This document shows, one piece after another, positions 34,022-41,700 of a stretch of DNA of 64,000 bases. Position 1 is the stretch's first letter. Every line of letters begins with the position of its first letter. This stretch comes from Candidatus Gemmiger stercorigallinarum. Its GTDB lineage: Bacteria; Bacillota; Clostridia; Oscillospirales; Ruminococcaceae. The notes below the pieces were generated by a model, which saw nothing but the letters and a program-made list of their open reading frames with translations, ran no database searches and was not told the DNA's origin. The stretch covers positions 43,018 through 107,017 of the forward strand of contig DWWX01000018.1 in the NCBI GenBank assembly GCA_019119495.1, written 5' to 3'. The translations under genes and the position numbers were made by a program.

Positions 34022-34743
34022 TGCGGCTGGACAAGTACCTGTCCCAGCGGCTGGGCATCCCCCGCAGCGAGAGCCGCCGCCTGGCCGCCCGCGGCAGCGT
34101 GACGGTAAACGGGACAGTGTGCAAAAAGGCTGACACCCAATTGGACGAGCACACCGCCGCCGTCTGTGTGGACGGGCAGCCGCTGGCGGGGCAGTACCGG
34201 CAGTTTGTTTACCTCATGCTCAATAAGCCCGCGGGGGTGGTCTCGGCGGCGCGGGACGCCCGCGACACCACGGTGGTGGACCTGGCGGCGGGGGATTACC
34301 CCCGGCGGCAGCTGTTCCCGGCCGGGCGGCTGGACAAGACCAGCACCGGCTTTGTGCTGCTGACCGACGACGGCGCGCTGGCCCACGACATCCTGGCCCC
34401 CGGCCGCCATGTGGAAAAGGAGTACCTGGTCACGCTGGACACCCCGCTGACGCCGGAAATGTCCGCCGGCTTTGCGGCGGGTGTTACGCTGGCGGACGGG
34501 CAGACGCTGGCCCCCGCCCTGGCCGAGCCTGCGGGCGGCGACCCCTGCCGGGTGCGGGTGGTGCTGCGGCAGGGGGTGTACCACCAGATCAAGCGGATGT
34601 TCGGCGTGTACGGCGCGGGCGTCAACGCGCTGCACCGCACCGCCATCGGCGGGGTGGCGCTGGACGCCGCCCTGGCCCCCGGCGACTACCGGGAGCTGAC
34701 CGAACCGGAAGTGGAAACGCTGCGCGCAGCTGCCCGCAGATAA
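34021..34743 (+). CDS. rsuA: 16S rRNA pseudouridine synthase RsuA
   Basis: 240 residues. An N-terminal S4 RNA-binding domain (RLDKYLSQRLGIPRS...) is followed by the RsuA/RluB-type catalytic domain with LNKPAGVVS and the catalytic Asp in GRLDKTSTG. It should isomerise a uridine of 16S rRNA (U516 in E. coli). The ATG at 34021 is preferred; a GTG one codon earlier is possible. It is co-transcribed with ybaK. Confidence 0.93.
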   Translation: MRLDKYLSQRLGIPRSESRRLAARGSVTVNGTVCKKADTQLDEHTAAVCVDGQPLAGQYRQFVYLMLNKPAGVVSAARDARDTTVVDLAAGDYPRRQLFPAGRLDKTSTGFVLLTDDGALAHDILAPGRHVEKEYLVTLDTPLTPEMSAGFAAGVTLADGQTLAPALAEPAGGDPCRVRVVLRQGVYHQIKRMFGVYGAGVNALHRTAIGGVALDAALAPGDYRELTEPEVETLRAAARR

Positions 34744-34776
34744 AACAGACGGCAAACCATCCAAAGGAGGAAGACT

Positions 34777-35487
34777 ATGACGATCCGCTGCATCTGGGAG
34801 CACAACGGCCCCGACAGCCTGCTGCACCTGGCCGGGTATCCCGGCGCTTACACCCGCGGCGCGTCCCTGGAGGAGGCGCTGGCCAAAGTGCCCGCCGAGC
34901 TGGCCGCCTGGCACCGGTGGCTGGGGCTGGACGCCCCGGCGGACTGTGCGGCGGAGATCGTGCAGGAGCACGCCGCCGACCTGCAGGTGCGGGACGCGGA
35001 CAGCGACGTGCTGTTTGACAGCGAGGCCGGCCCCCTGACGCCGGAGGACTACCGGCGGCTGAAAGCCCTGGCATTGCGGTCGGCGCAGGATTTTTTGCGG
35101 CTGTACCGGGCGGTGCCCGACCCGGACGCCAGCTGCCTGCCCGCCCGCGCCACCTTTTACGGCCAGCGCCCCCGCACCGCGCGGGAAATGTACGAGCACA
35201 CCAAAAACGTCAACAGCTATTATTTCGGCGAGATCGGCGTGGACGCCGGCAACGACGGGGACATCGCCGCCAGCCGCGCCCGCGGCTTTGCGCTGCTGGA
35301 GCAGCGGCCGGGGTATCTGGAGAACCCCGTGGTCGATGGCAGCTACGGCGAGCAATGGTCGCTGAAAAAGGTCTGCCGCCGCTTTGTCTGGCATGATCGC
35401 ATCCACGCCAAAGCCATGTGGCGCATGGCCTGCCGGACCTTCGGCGCGGGCAGCGTGCCGGATGTGTTCTGCTTCGGCGGGCAGTGA
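34777..35487 (+). CDS. DinB-like four-helix protein
   Basis: 236 residues; AAAGGAGG upstream. The N-terminal 60 residues resemble a small HicB/YcfA-like beta module (CIWEHNGPDSLLHLAGYPG then SLEEAL). The rest is helical, with a metal-site pattern resembling DinB/DUF664 proteins: His in EHTKNVNSYY and a WHDRIHAKAM HxxxH pair near the C-terminus. DinB-fold proteins include thiol-dependent transferases; the reaction here is unknown. Confidence 0.7.
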   Translation: MTIRCIWEHNGPDSLLHLAGYPGAYTRGASLEEALAKVPAELAAWHRWLGLDAPADCAAEIVQEHAADLQVRDADSDVLFDSEAGPLTPEDYRRLKALALRSAQDFLRLYRAVPDPDASCLPARATFYGQRPRTAREMYEHTKNVNSYYFGEIGVDAGNDGDIAASRARGFALLEQRPGYLENPVVDGSYGEQWSLKKVCRRFVWHDRIHAKAMWRMACRTFGAGSVPDVFCFGGQ

Positions 35488-35511
35488 CGGCGCTTTTGCG
35501 GCAGAAGAAAA

Positions 35512-35550
35512 CGGCCCCGGCGGCGGGGACATTCCCGCCTGCCGGGGCCG
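35512..35550. terminator. Bidirectional terminator
   Basis: CGGCCCCGGC and its complement with an inner bulge; TTTTC follows on the minus strand. It lies between convergent genes. Confidence 0.8.
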
Positions 35551-35566
35551 GCTTTGCACGTGCGGA

Positions 35567-36211
35567 TCACTGCGGGCCGTTCTGCCTGCGGCGCTGCTTC
35601 AGCCGCCGCACCAGGCAGCCGATGCCCATGCCCGCCGCCGCACACAGGATGCCGGGCAGCATGGTGGCGGCTTCGGGCAGGCGCAGCTGCCCAAAACTGG
35701 CCATGTTGGCCAGCGAGAAAGTGGCGTAGGGCGCCAGCATGTACAGGACGCCGAAAAACAGCAGCATCAGCCAGCGGATGCCCCGCCAGCCCTCGTCCAG
35801 GCCCACCGCCGCCGACGCCGCCAGCGTGGTCACCGGCAGCACCAGGTACAGGTTGACCAGCGCGTAGCCCATGGCGTCCTGCCGGCCGCCCAGCCAGAAG
35901 GTCAGGATCACCAGCGCCCACACCACCAGGTAGGCCAGTACCGTGATGCGCCGGGCCAGGCGGTTGCGGCTGGCCACCGTGTCGGTGCTTTGTTCCAGGT
36001 GGTCGATCATTTTGCGGTCCCCCTTCAAAAGCTCGTCCAGGCTGACGCGGTACAGCTCGCTCATGGCCAGCACCATGGCGACGTCCGGGTAGGAGCGGCA
36101 GTTCTCCCAGTTGGATACCGTCTGCCGGCTGACCCCCAGCGCCCCGGCGGCCTGCTCCTGGGTCAGGCCGGCTGCGGCGCGGGCCTGCTTTAGCTTCTGG
36201 CCGATGTCCAT
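35567..36211 (-). CDS. XRE-family regulator with membrane domain
   Basis: 214 residues from the ATG at 36211. A Cro/CI-type HTH (residues 5-60, LTQEQAAGALGVSRQTVSNWE) is fused to about four membrane helices (about 88-205). This HTH_3-plus-membrane layout is common in Clostridia and suggests a membrane-tethered repressor; its target is unknown. A minus-strand TGGACA-N17-CACAAT at 36246-36274 is a possible promoter. Confidence 0.85.
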   Translation of the reverse strand: MDIGQKLKQARAAAGLTQEQAAGALGVSRQTVSNWENCRSYPDVAMVLAMSELYRVSLDELLKGDRKMIDHLEQSTDTVASRNRLARRITVLAYLVVWALVILTFWLGGRQDAMGYALVNLYLVLPVTTLAASAAVGLDEGWRGIRWLMLLFFGVLYMLAPYATFSLANMASFGQLRLPEAATMLPGILCAAAGMGIGCLVRRLKQRRRQNGPQ

Positions 36212-36245
36212 GCGGCGTCCCCCTTCCCCGGTGTTTTCTGATCCT

Positions 36246-36274
36246 ATTGTGCGCGAAAACCGGCCGGATGTCCA
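36246..36274 (-). promoter_or_regulatory. Possible promoter for XRE membrane regulator
   Basis: On the minus strand TGGACA, 17 bp, CACAAT, about 35 bp before the start. Confidence 0.4.
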
Positions 36275-36292
36275 CCCAATTTTTTGGACAAA

Positions 36293-36330
36293 CACAAAAA
36301 ATCCGTGCCAAATCTTTTTGACACGGACTT
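36293..36330 (-). terminator. Terminator of the arsC/spx-like gene
   Basis: On the minus strand GTCCGTGTC pairs with GGCACGGAT and is followed by TTTTTTG, just past the stop at 36362. Confidence 0.8.
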
Positions 36331-36361
36331 TTCTGCACGATATTGCGGCCCGGCCGGGGCG

Positions 36362-36718
36362 TTACTGCCCCAGCGCCGCTGCCCACTCGGCTTCTTTAAA
36401 GCCCACCAGCACCCGGCCGTCGTCCAATACCAGGATGGGCCGCTTGACCAGCATGCCGTCGCCGGCCAGCAGGGCAAACTGCTCGTCCTCGCCCATGGCG
36501 GGCAGCTTGTCTTTCAGGGCCAGGCTTTTGTACAGCTGGCCGCTGGTGTTGAACAGCTTTTTCAGCGGCAGACCGTCGGCCGCCTGCCAGGCGCGCAGCT
36601 CCGCCTCGGCGGGGCGGTCGGCCTTGATGTCCCGCGCAGTGTACGCGGCGCCGCGGATGTCCAAAAAAGCCTTGGCTTTTTTGCAGGTGCTGCAGTTGGG
36701 GTACCAGACAAACAGCAT
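36362..36718 (-). CDS. ArsC/Spx-family thioredoxin-fold protein
   Basis: 118 residues from the ATG at 36718 behind GGAGGG. The N-terminal YPNCSTCKKAKAFL carries a CxxC, and RPILVLDDGRVLVGF is the Arg-Pro segment of the ArsC/YffB/Spx fold. It is annotated in relatives as an arsenate-reductase-like protein or Spx regulator. Having CxxC rather than the single Cys of ArsC favours the Spx/MgsR side, but the short length and lack of ars neighbours leave the role open. Confidence 0.88.
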   Translation of the reverse strand: MLFVWYPNCSTCKKAKAFLDIRGAAYTARDIKADRPAEAELRAWQAADGLPLKKLFNTSGQLYKSLALKDKLPAMGEDEQFALLAGDGMLVKRPILVLDDGRVLVGFKEAEWAAALGQ

Positions 36719-36816
36719 GAAAGATCCCTCCGTTCTTTCGTTTTCCATTCAAATTTTTGGGGCGCGTTGGGAGCGCGGCCCCGCATGGCGCAGCCCGCCC
36801 GAAAATGCGGCCGGCT

Positions 36817-37698
36817 TTACTGCCCGGCGGGCCGCTTGAACACCAGGCAGGGCAGGGGAGCGGTCTCGGCCCAGTTGGCAAACCGGCAGACCAGCACGGT
36901 GTACCGCGTCAGCGGCAGGCCCTGCAGGTAGTCCAGCACCGCCTGCTTTTCGCTGCGGCCGATGACCTTGCCGCTGTACAGCACTGCCGAAAGCACCCCG
37001 CCGGGTTTCAGCGCCTCCAGCGCGGCACGCACCGCCGCCACCGACGCCTCGGCCTGGCTGTGCACCGTATGGGCCGCGCCCGGCAGCCAGCCAAAGTTGA
37101 ACATTACGCAGTCCGCCGAGCCTGCCGGCGCAAAGCGCAGCAGGTCCCGGTGGTCGGCCAGGATCGCCTGCCCGATACGGTCCATGCCGTTTTGGGCCAG
37201 CAGCGTGTTGGTGGCCTGCACCGCCATGGGCTGGATGTCCAGCCCGATCACATGCCCTTCCGGCCCGGCCAGGCGGCACAAAAACAGCGTGTCGTGGCCG
37301 TTGCCGCAGGTGGCGTCCACGTACAGCCCGCCGGGCTTTACCGTGCCGGCCAGCAGCTGCTGGGCCAGCCGCACGGCGGTCAGGTCGGGCACGTGCAGGC
37401 GGCACAGCGCGTCGCCCTGGCGCACAAAGCCGAACCGCCGTGCCAGCGCCCAGGCGGCGGTGTTTTCCGGCGCGGGCAGCGGGGCGGTAAAGCGGGTCTC
37501 GGCTGCGGGGTCAAACCCGCCGTTTTGGCGCAGCAGCTCCTTTACCAGGTAGCTGCCGTAGCCCCGGCCCCGCCAGCAGGCGGTGACCTCCAGCCCGGCC
37601 AGGCAGCCGTCGGCCAGCAATGCCTGGCCGATGGGCTCGGCCTCCTTGTACAGCACATACCGCAGCCCGGCGGCTTCGGCCTGACATTCCACACGCAT
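36817..37698 (-). CDS. GNAT domain fused to MnmM-like tRNA methyltransferase
   Basis: 293 residues from the ATG at 37698 (an ATG seven codons earlier is possible). Residues 1-90 form a GNAT acetyltransferase core, with the CoA-binding RGRGYGSYLV segment. Residues 110-290 are a Rossmann methyltransferase with DATCGNGHDTLF as motif I and FNFGWLPG as motif IV, the hallmarks of the YtqB/MnmM family that methylates the wobble nm5(s2)U of tRNA. The methyltransferase normally stands alone, so the fusion is unusual. A consensus promoter lies upstream (37753-37781). Confidence 0.85.
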   Translation of the reverse strand: MRVECQAEAAGLRYVLYKEAEPIGQALLADGCLAGLEVTACWRGRGYGSYLVKELLRQNGGFDPAAETRFTAPLPAPENTAAWALARRFGFVRQGDALCRLHVPDLTAVRLAQQLLAGTVKPGGLYVDATCGNGHDTLFLCRLAGPEGHVIGLDIQPMAVQATNTLLAQNGMDRIGQAILADHRDLLRFAPAGSADCVMFNFGWLPGAAHTVHSQAEASVAAVRAALEALKPGGVLSAVLYSGKVIGRSEKQAVLDYLQGLPLTRYTVLVCRFANWAETAPLPCLVFKRPAGQ

Positions 37699-37752
37699 AC
37701 GATGCCTGCCTTTCTGCATTTTGATAAAGCGGCGGGTGTCCGTTTGAACAGT

Positions 37753-37781
37753 ATTGTACGGCGCGGCGGCCGGGCTGTCAA
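37753..37781 (-). promoter_or_regulatory. Promoter for GNAT-MnmM gene
   Basis: On the minus strand TTGACA, 17 bp, TACAAT. Confidence 0.8.
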
Positions 37782-37917
37782 TCGGCGGTTTCACATTTAT
37801 TTCACGGGGGCAAAAAACGTATTTCACAATTAGCGCCTATACTATAGCCAAAGGTCAGGAAAGGGCGGCAGGACCCGCCCGGCGGCCTTCTTTCATCACA
37901 CAGAAAGGATGAGTTGT

Positions 37918-39426
37918 ATGAGCAACGAATTTGATTATTCGGGACTTTATCATAATAACGCAAACAACAACGAACCCGGCGGCGAGCCCGCCGCCCCCCA
38001 GGGCAGCGACCCGGAGGCAGGCGCCGCCCCGCAGGGGCAGGCCGGCCAAAGCCAGCCGGAAGCCGGCGGCTACCCCAACGTGGGCAGCAGCGGCATGAAC
38101 ACCGCCAACACCGCCCGCACCGATTTCTCGCAGGAGGACGCCCGGCCCGGCAGCCAGGCTGCCGCAGGCGCCCGGCCTGATGCAGAAGGCGCGGCGCAGC
38201 AGCCCGGCGACGGCTACACCAGCACCATGCACGGCGGCGCAGCCGGCGGGTACAGCTACGCCAGCGCCCCCACCCAGCCCCCCAAAAAGCAAAAGGGAAA
38301 GGGCAAAAAGATCGCCCTGCGCGTGGTGGCCGGCGTGGCGGCTGTGGCCGTCTGCTTTGGCAGCGGCATGGCGGGCGCCGTGGTGGCATCCCGCGCCGGC
38401 CTGACCGGCAGCAGCGTGGTGCTGCAGACCGTTGAGCGCGACACCACCGCCAGCAGCCAGGGCAGCACCGGCGGCACCCAGCTTTCCACCCAGGACGTGG
38501 CCAGCCTGGTCAGCCCCAGCGTGGTGGTCATCACCACCGAGCAGATGGTCAGTTCCGGCATCTCCTGGTTTGGCGACAGCTACAACTACGTGCAGAGCGG
38601 CGCCGGTTCCGGCGTCATCATCTCGCAGGACGGCTATATTTTGACCTGCGCCCATGTCATTGACGGCGCATCCAACGTCAGCGTCCAGCTGTACGACAGC
38701 GACCAGCAGTACACCGCCACCGTGGTGGGCTCTGACAGCGTGGCCGACATTGCCGTGCTGAAGATCGACGCCACCGGCCTGACCCCGGCGGTCATCGGTG
38801 ACAGCGACAGCCTTGCCGTGGGCGAGGAAGTGATCGCGGTGGGCAACCCCCTGGGCACCCTGGGCGGCACCGTCACCAACGGCATCATCAGCGCGCTGAA
38901 CCGTCAGGTCACCGTTGAAAACACCGAGATGACGCTGATCCAGACCAACGCCGCAGTCAGCCCCGGCAACTCCGGCGGCGGCCTGTTCAACGCTAACGGC
39001 GAACTGATCGGTATTGTCAACGCCAAGAGTGACTCTACCGACGCCGAGGGCCTGGGCTTTGCCATCCCCATCAACACGGCGGTGCAGGTGGCCCAGCAGC
39101 TGATCGACAACGGCTATGTGCCCCGCCCGGCGCTGGGCGTGGTGGTCATCACCATCAGCGACCAGCAGACGGCAATGCAGTATAACGTCAGCGATTACGG
39201 CGTCTACATCGCCCAGGTCAACGACGGCAGCGGCGCGGCCGAGGCCGGCCTGCAGCCCGGCGACCGCATCGTCTCCATCGGCGACGTGGTGGTTTCGAGC
39301 AGCAGCGACCTGACCGGTTACCTGCAGAACCAGAACGTGGGCGACACCGTTACCATTCAGGTGGAGCGCGACGGCTCTTTGATGAGCTTTGACGTTACCC
39401 TGGGCAGCACCACCGCCGCCCAGTAA
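37918..39426 (+). CDS. HtrA/DegP-like membrane-anchored serine protease
   Basis: 502 residues from the ATG at 37918. A Gly/Ala/Gln-rich cytoplasmic region (about 1-120) precedes one membrane helix (about 130-155) and an extracytoplasmic trypsin-like domain. The triad is His in ILTCAHVID, Asp in DIAVLKID and Ser in GNSGGGLFN. A single PDZ domain (about 400-495) ends the protein. The role is envelope protein quality control. The low-complexity cytoplasmic N-terminus is typical of clostridial HtrA. TATACT at 37838 may be the -10, though no good -35 is seen. Confidence 0.94.
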   Translation: MSNEFDYSGLYHNNANNNEPGGEPAAPQGSDPEAGAAPQGQAGQSQPEAGGYPNVGSSGMNTANTARTDFSQEDARPGSQAAAGARPDAEGAAQQPGDGYTSTMHGGAAGGYSYASAPTQPPKKQKGKGKKIALRVVAGVAAVAVCFGSGMAGAVVASRAGLTGSSVVLQTVERDTTASSQGSTGGTQLSTQDVASLVSPSVVVITTEQMVSSGISWFGDSYNYVQSGAGSGVIISQDGYILTCAHVIDGASNVSVQLYDSDQQYTATVVGSDSVADIAVLKIDATGLTPAVIGDSDSLAVGEEVIAVGNPLGTLGGTVTNGIISALNRQVTVENTEMTLIQTNAAVSPGNSGGGLFNANGELIGIVNAKSDSTDAEGLGFAIPINTAVQVAQQLIDNGYVPRPALGVVVITISDQQTAMQYNVSDYGVYIAQVNDGSGAAEAGLQPGDRIVSIGDVVVSSSSDLTGYLQNQNVGDTVTIQVERDGSLMSFDVTLGSTTAAQ

Positions 39427-39472
39427 CACGCCGGCAGCACCCCGCCATCCCGGCAGATCCCCTAAATAAACC

Positions 39473-39510
39473 GCCCGGCCCGCAGGAAACAACCTGCGGG
39501 CCGGGCTTTT
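39473..39510 (+). terminator. Rho-independent terminator of htrA
   Basis: GCCCGGCCCGCAGG / CCTGCGGGCCGGGC with a short loop and TTTT. Confidence 0.88.
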
Positions 39511-39534
39511 GTGTGTGCCAAAGTGGGTACTTGG

Positions 39535-39580
39535 TGCAAAGCGGGACGCGGAAGCCATGGCTTCCGCGTCCCGCTTTGCA
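39535..39580. repeat. 46-bp perfect palindrome
   Basis: Positions 39535-39557 are the exact reverse complement of 39558-39580, with no loop, centred on CCATGG. The arms begin TGCAAAGCGGGACGC. It lies 25 bp past the htrA terminator and 43 bp before the 3' end of the parE toxin gene. No T-run follows on either strand. Confidence 0.95.
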
Positions 39581-39623
39581 GGTTGGGATGATAAAACTTG
39601 CTCTTTGAGGCAGGGACCGCTCC

Positions 39624-39935
39624 TTAAAGATAACGGGCATAGTTTTGCGAACCGTGGAAAATGCGGAGAATGATCACGCGCTTTTCCTCTTCCTGCACGC
39701 GATACACGCCCACATAATTTCCCATCCGAAATTTCCGGTATTCCTTTCCGACCTGGCCGACATTGCGGACTGTTTCAAAAAGGTTCGGGAACTGCTCCAG
39801 CTTTTCCAATACATCCGTGTACTGAACCACCAAAGCGGCGGCGGCCTGCTCAGAGAATACCTGCTGTGTCAGGTAAGCCAAGATCTGATCCATATCCCGG
39901 TCGGCCTGCTGGGTGATCACAATGTTATAGGCCAT
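39624..39935 (-). CDS. parE: ParE/RelE-family toxin
   Basis: 103 residues. The ParE/RelE superfamily fold is visible: an N-terminal helical pair (DRDMDQILAYL), the YRKFRMGNYVGVYRV strand block and a C-terminal IILRIFHGSQNY stretch typical of ParE-type toxins. Such toxins inhibit gyrase or cleave mRNA on ribosomes; which applies cannot be told. Its start overlaps the antitoxin gene by 11 bases. Confidence 0.88.
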   Translation of the reverse strand: MAYNIVITQQADRDMDQILAYLTQQVFSEQAAAALVVQYTDVLEKLEQFPNLFETVRNVGQVGKEYRKFRMGNYVGVYRVQEEEKRVIILRIFHGSQNYARYL

Positions 39936-40185
39936 ACTTTTCCCTCAGCGCCGCAAACGCCTCCTTGGCGGGGGCAACTCGTCCGGCGGCAACGTCCTCT
40001 TCTGCGGCTGCCAGCTTTGCGGTCACTTCATTCAATACCATCTGGCGTTCATAGGTTTCCATGCTCATAACCACCAAATCGCCATAACCGTTTTTGGTCA
40101 CGTAAATTGGCTCCCCGGACTCATGGCACATCTGGGAGATCCGGTTTGTGTTCTTCAATTCCTTAATGGGAACGATTTGCGGCAT
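39925..40185 (-). CDS. Phd/YefM-family antitoxin
   Basis: 86 residues; AAGGAGGTG upstream. The N-terminal IVPIKELKNTNRISQMC and PIYVTKNGYGDLVVMS are Phd/YefM DNA-binding signatures; the C-terminal helical tail should wrap the toxin. It neutralises the overlapping ParE-like toxin and represses the operon, consistent with symmetric sequence at the promoter -10. Confidence 0.9.
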   Translation of the reverse strand: MPQIVPIKELKNTNRISQMCHESGEPIYVTKNGYGDLVVMSMETYERQMVLNEVTAKLAAAEEDVAAGRVAPAKEAFAALREKYGL

Positions 40186-40210
40186 TGCGGCACCTCCTTA
40201 TTGTAAGATA

Positions 40211-40240
40211 ATTATACCATAATGAGGCCACAGAATACAA
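40211..40240 (-). promoter_or_regulatory. Toxin-antitoxin promoter with symmetric -10
   Basis: On the minus strand TTGTAT, 18 bp, TATAAT. The -10 lies within the symmetric ATTATGGTATAAT, a plausible antitoxin operator. Confidence 0.6.
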
Positions 40241-40440
40241 GTATTGAGCAGCGGGCCCTGGAAGTAAAGCGGATCGCCGCAGAAAAGCCGGTCCGGCCCC
40301 ATTTCCGGCGGTTCCGGCGCTTGGCCCTGCTGTACTTCTCTTGGGGGCCGCCTGATGGACTCTGCTGTCGGCGTCACCCTTCACGATCTTCTGTTTGCGT
40401 TCTCAAATCTTCCGGCGGGGCGGGAAAATGGATGGCAAAT

Positions 40441-40469
40441 AAAAAGCCCCGAATGCTTTCGCATTCGGG
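40441..40469 (-). terminator. Terminator of tRNA-Leu
   Basis: On the minus strand CCCGAATGC-GAAA-GCATTCGGG followed by CTTTTT, immediately 3' of the tRNA. Confidence 0.9.
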
Positions 40470-40474
40470 ACCTG

Positions 40475-40561
40475 TGGTGCCGGTGGTGGGGGTCGAACCC
40501 ACACGGTGTTGCCACCAACGGATTTTGAGTCCGTCTCGTCTGCCAATTCCAACACACCGGC
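40475..40561 (-). tRNA. tRNA-Leu(CAA)
   Basis: 87 nt on the minus strand with encoded CCA. The acceptor GCCGGTG pairs with CACCGGC, and the anticodon stem ACGGA/TCCGT encloses the loop CTCAAAA (anticodon CAA). A long variable arm (TGGTGGCAACACC) marks a class II leucine tRNA, and the T arm is GTGGG-TTCGACC-CCCAC. Confidence 0.96.
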
Positions 40562-40573
40562 TGATACCTGATT

Positions 40574-40602
40574 ATTCTACCACGTATCCGGCCCAAAATC
40601 AA
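40574..40602 (-). promoter_or_regulatory. Promoter of tRNA-Leu
   Basis: On the minus strand TTGATT, 17 bp, TAGAAT, 12 bp before the tRNA 5' end. Confidence 0.75.
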
Positions 40603-40606
40603 GCCC

Positions 40607-40644
40607 GGCGGGCATATTTTGCCTACAGGCGGGCATATTTTGCC
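40607..40644. repeat. Two 17-bp direct repeats
   Basis: GGCGGGCATATTTTGCC occurs at 40607-40623 and again at 40628-40644, directly upstream of the tRNA promoter. Confidence 0.9.
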
Positions 40645-40715
40645 GGAGGGATCGGGCGCAGGGGGCAAAGCGCCCGGAGCAGGGCAAAATGCCTGGGCGG
40701 GCACGCCCCCGGCGG

Positions 40716-41024
40716 CTAGTGCTTCATGGCTTTGGCAATGGCGATGAGGTGGTCCAGCTGGTCGTTGGGCAATGTTTTGGCAATGCGCAGCAGTTCGTTG
40801 GCCTTGGTGGGGTTGGTGGAGCCAACGTCGAAAAATTCCTGCGGCGTGACGCCCAGATATTCGCAGATGTAAAAGAAATTCTGCATGGACGGATAACTTT
40901 GCCCGGATTCGATCCCATTGATATAATTGGGGCTTTGTCCGATGGACAAACTCATATCTCTGGCAGAGACACCTTTATTCAGGCGCAGTTGAGTGAGACG
41001 CCAACAGAAGTCGCCCTTTTCCAT
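40716..41024 (-). CDS. Small XRE-family transcriptional regulator
   Basis: 102 residues from the ATG at 41024 (a GTG four codons earlier is possible). A Cro/CI HTH spans residues 8-62 (VSARDMSLSIGQSPNYINGIE), with a short helical tail ending near LDHLIAIAKAM. The upstream gap holds repeated GTAC elements and, facing away, a strong promoter overlapped by a dyad (41118-41144), which this protein probably controls. Confidence 0.88.
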   Translation of the reverse strand: MEKGDFCWRLTQLRLNKGVSARDMSLSIGQSPNYINGIESGQSYPSMQNFFYICEYLGVTPQEFFDVGSTNPTKANELLRIAKTLPNDQLDHLIAIAKAMKH

Positions 41025-41110
41025 GTGTCTCACCACCTTTTTGCTACGAGATATGTACTATTGTACTATTCAAGGGCGGCGGGTCTCCCCAAACATGATG
41101 GTAACAAAAC

Positions 41111-41144
41111 TTGACATACACAAATAATCTGGGTATTATTGTGT
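41111..41144 (+). promoter_or_regulatory. Strong promoter with overlapping dyad operator
   Basis: TTGACA, 17 bp, TATTAT (41111-41139). The near-palindrome ACACAA(A)TAAT-N6-ATTATTGTGT (41118-41144) covers the spacer and -10. It points right into a 340-bp stretch without a convincing ORF. Confidence 0.8.
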
Positions 41145-41146
41145 TT

Positions 41147-41513
41147 AGTGAATGATTGAACTATGCATTTGCGGCTTTGACGGAGGAGAGAATAGGGGGG
41201 GGCGAGGGAGCGGACCCCCTTGTGTGCGGCGATGCACCGGCTTATTGTCCCCGCCAGAGTATAATCTTTAGTTTTGCGCACCGCGCATGCTTTGCTGCCT
41301 GCCGCCCGCGGCCGGCTTTTCCGCGGCGGGCGTATCATCATCGTTCTTTCGCAGCGCACACACAGTTTTCACCGGGCTGTCTGCGGGGCCTTTGTCAAAG
41401 GCCGGCCGCAGGGCGCAGACCCATCCGTGGGGGACGCCGCCGTCCCCCGCACATCGACACGGCGCTGCGCAAAGATAGGGGGGCCTGCCGCAGACGCGGC
41501 AGGCCCCTTTTGT
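41147..41513 (+). ncRNA. Candidate non-coding transcript
   Basis: It lies between the strong promoter at 41111-41139 and a terminator hairpin. Open frames here (for example 41156-41557) have no ribosome binding site and no protein-like composition. The sequence is GC-rich with several inverted segments. It matches none of tmRNA, 6S, RNase P or SRP RNA as I know them. Only the flanking signals support it. Confidence 0.35.
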
Positions 41514-41516
41514 ACG
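41479..41516 (+). terminator. Terminator after candidate ncRNA
   Basis: GGGGCCTGCCGC / GCGGCAGGCCCC hairpin followed by TTTT. Confidence 0.8.
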
Positions 41517-41526
41517 GCGGCACAGC

Positions 41527-41573
41527 AAAAAAACACGCCCATCACCCGGACGGATGATGGGCGTGTTTTGCGT
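41527..41573. terminator. Bidirectional terminator at host/element boundary
   Basis: AAAACACGCCCATCA pairs with TGATGGGCGTGTTTT, with T-runs on both strands. On the minus strand it follows the short host-like coding tail at 41605-41643. Confidence 0.85.
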
Positions 41574-41604
41574 TTAGTTCAGAACCATGCAGGCAAATGC
41601 GCCG

Positions 41605-41643
41605 ATGCGATCACTTGCGGGGGTTCTTGATGGCAGCCTGCGC
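41605..41643 (-). pseudogene. Possible 3' remnant of an interrupted host gene
   Basis: On the minus strand a short open stretch ending AQAAIKNPRK-stop uses host-like GC3 codons (AAG AAC CCC CGC AAG) and is followed 32 bp later by a terminator. Upstream of it the sequence turns A+T-rich and runs into the end of the recombinase gene. This is what an insertion into the 3' end of a host gene would leave. I cannot name the gene. Confidence 0.3.
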
Positions 41644-41700
41644 CGTACATACCTTGTGTATATAACGATGTACATTTTGAATTAGAGCTGTCCGGGCAGC
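41644..41700. other. Probable element end / attachment region
   Basis: The sharp compositional switch and the recombinase 3' end place the left end of the integrative element here. The core crossover dinucleotide cannot be identified without the right end or an empty site. Confidence 0.45.

Noticed and set aside
37823..37843. TTCACA and TATACT as the htrA promoter
   Set aside because: They are only 9 bp apart, too close for a -35/-10 pair; only the -10 is plausible.
40222..40719. 165-residue plus-strand frame
   Set aside because: It runs across the tRNA-Leu gene and its terminator on the opposite strand.
41156..41557. 133-residue plus-strand frame as a protein gene
   Set aside because: No ribosome binding site, no protein-like pattern, and it runs through a terminator hairpin.
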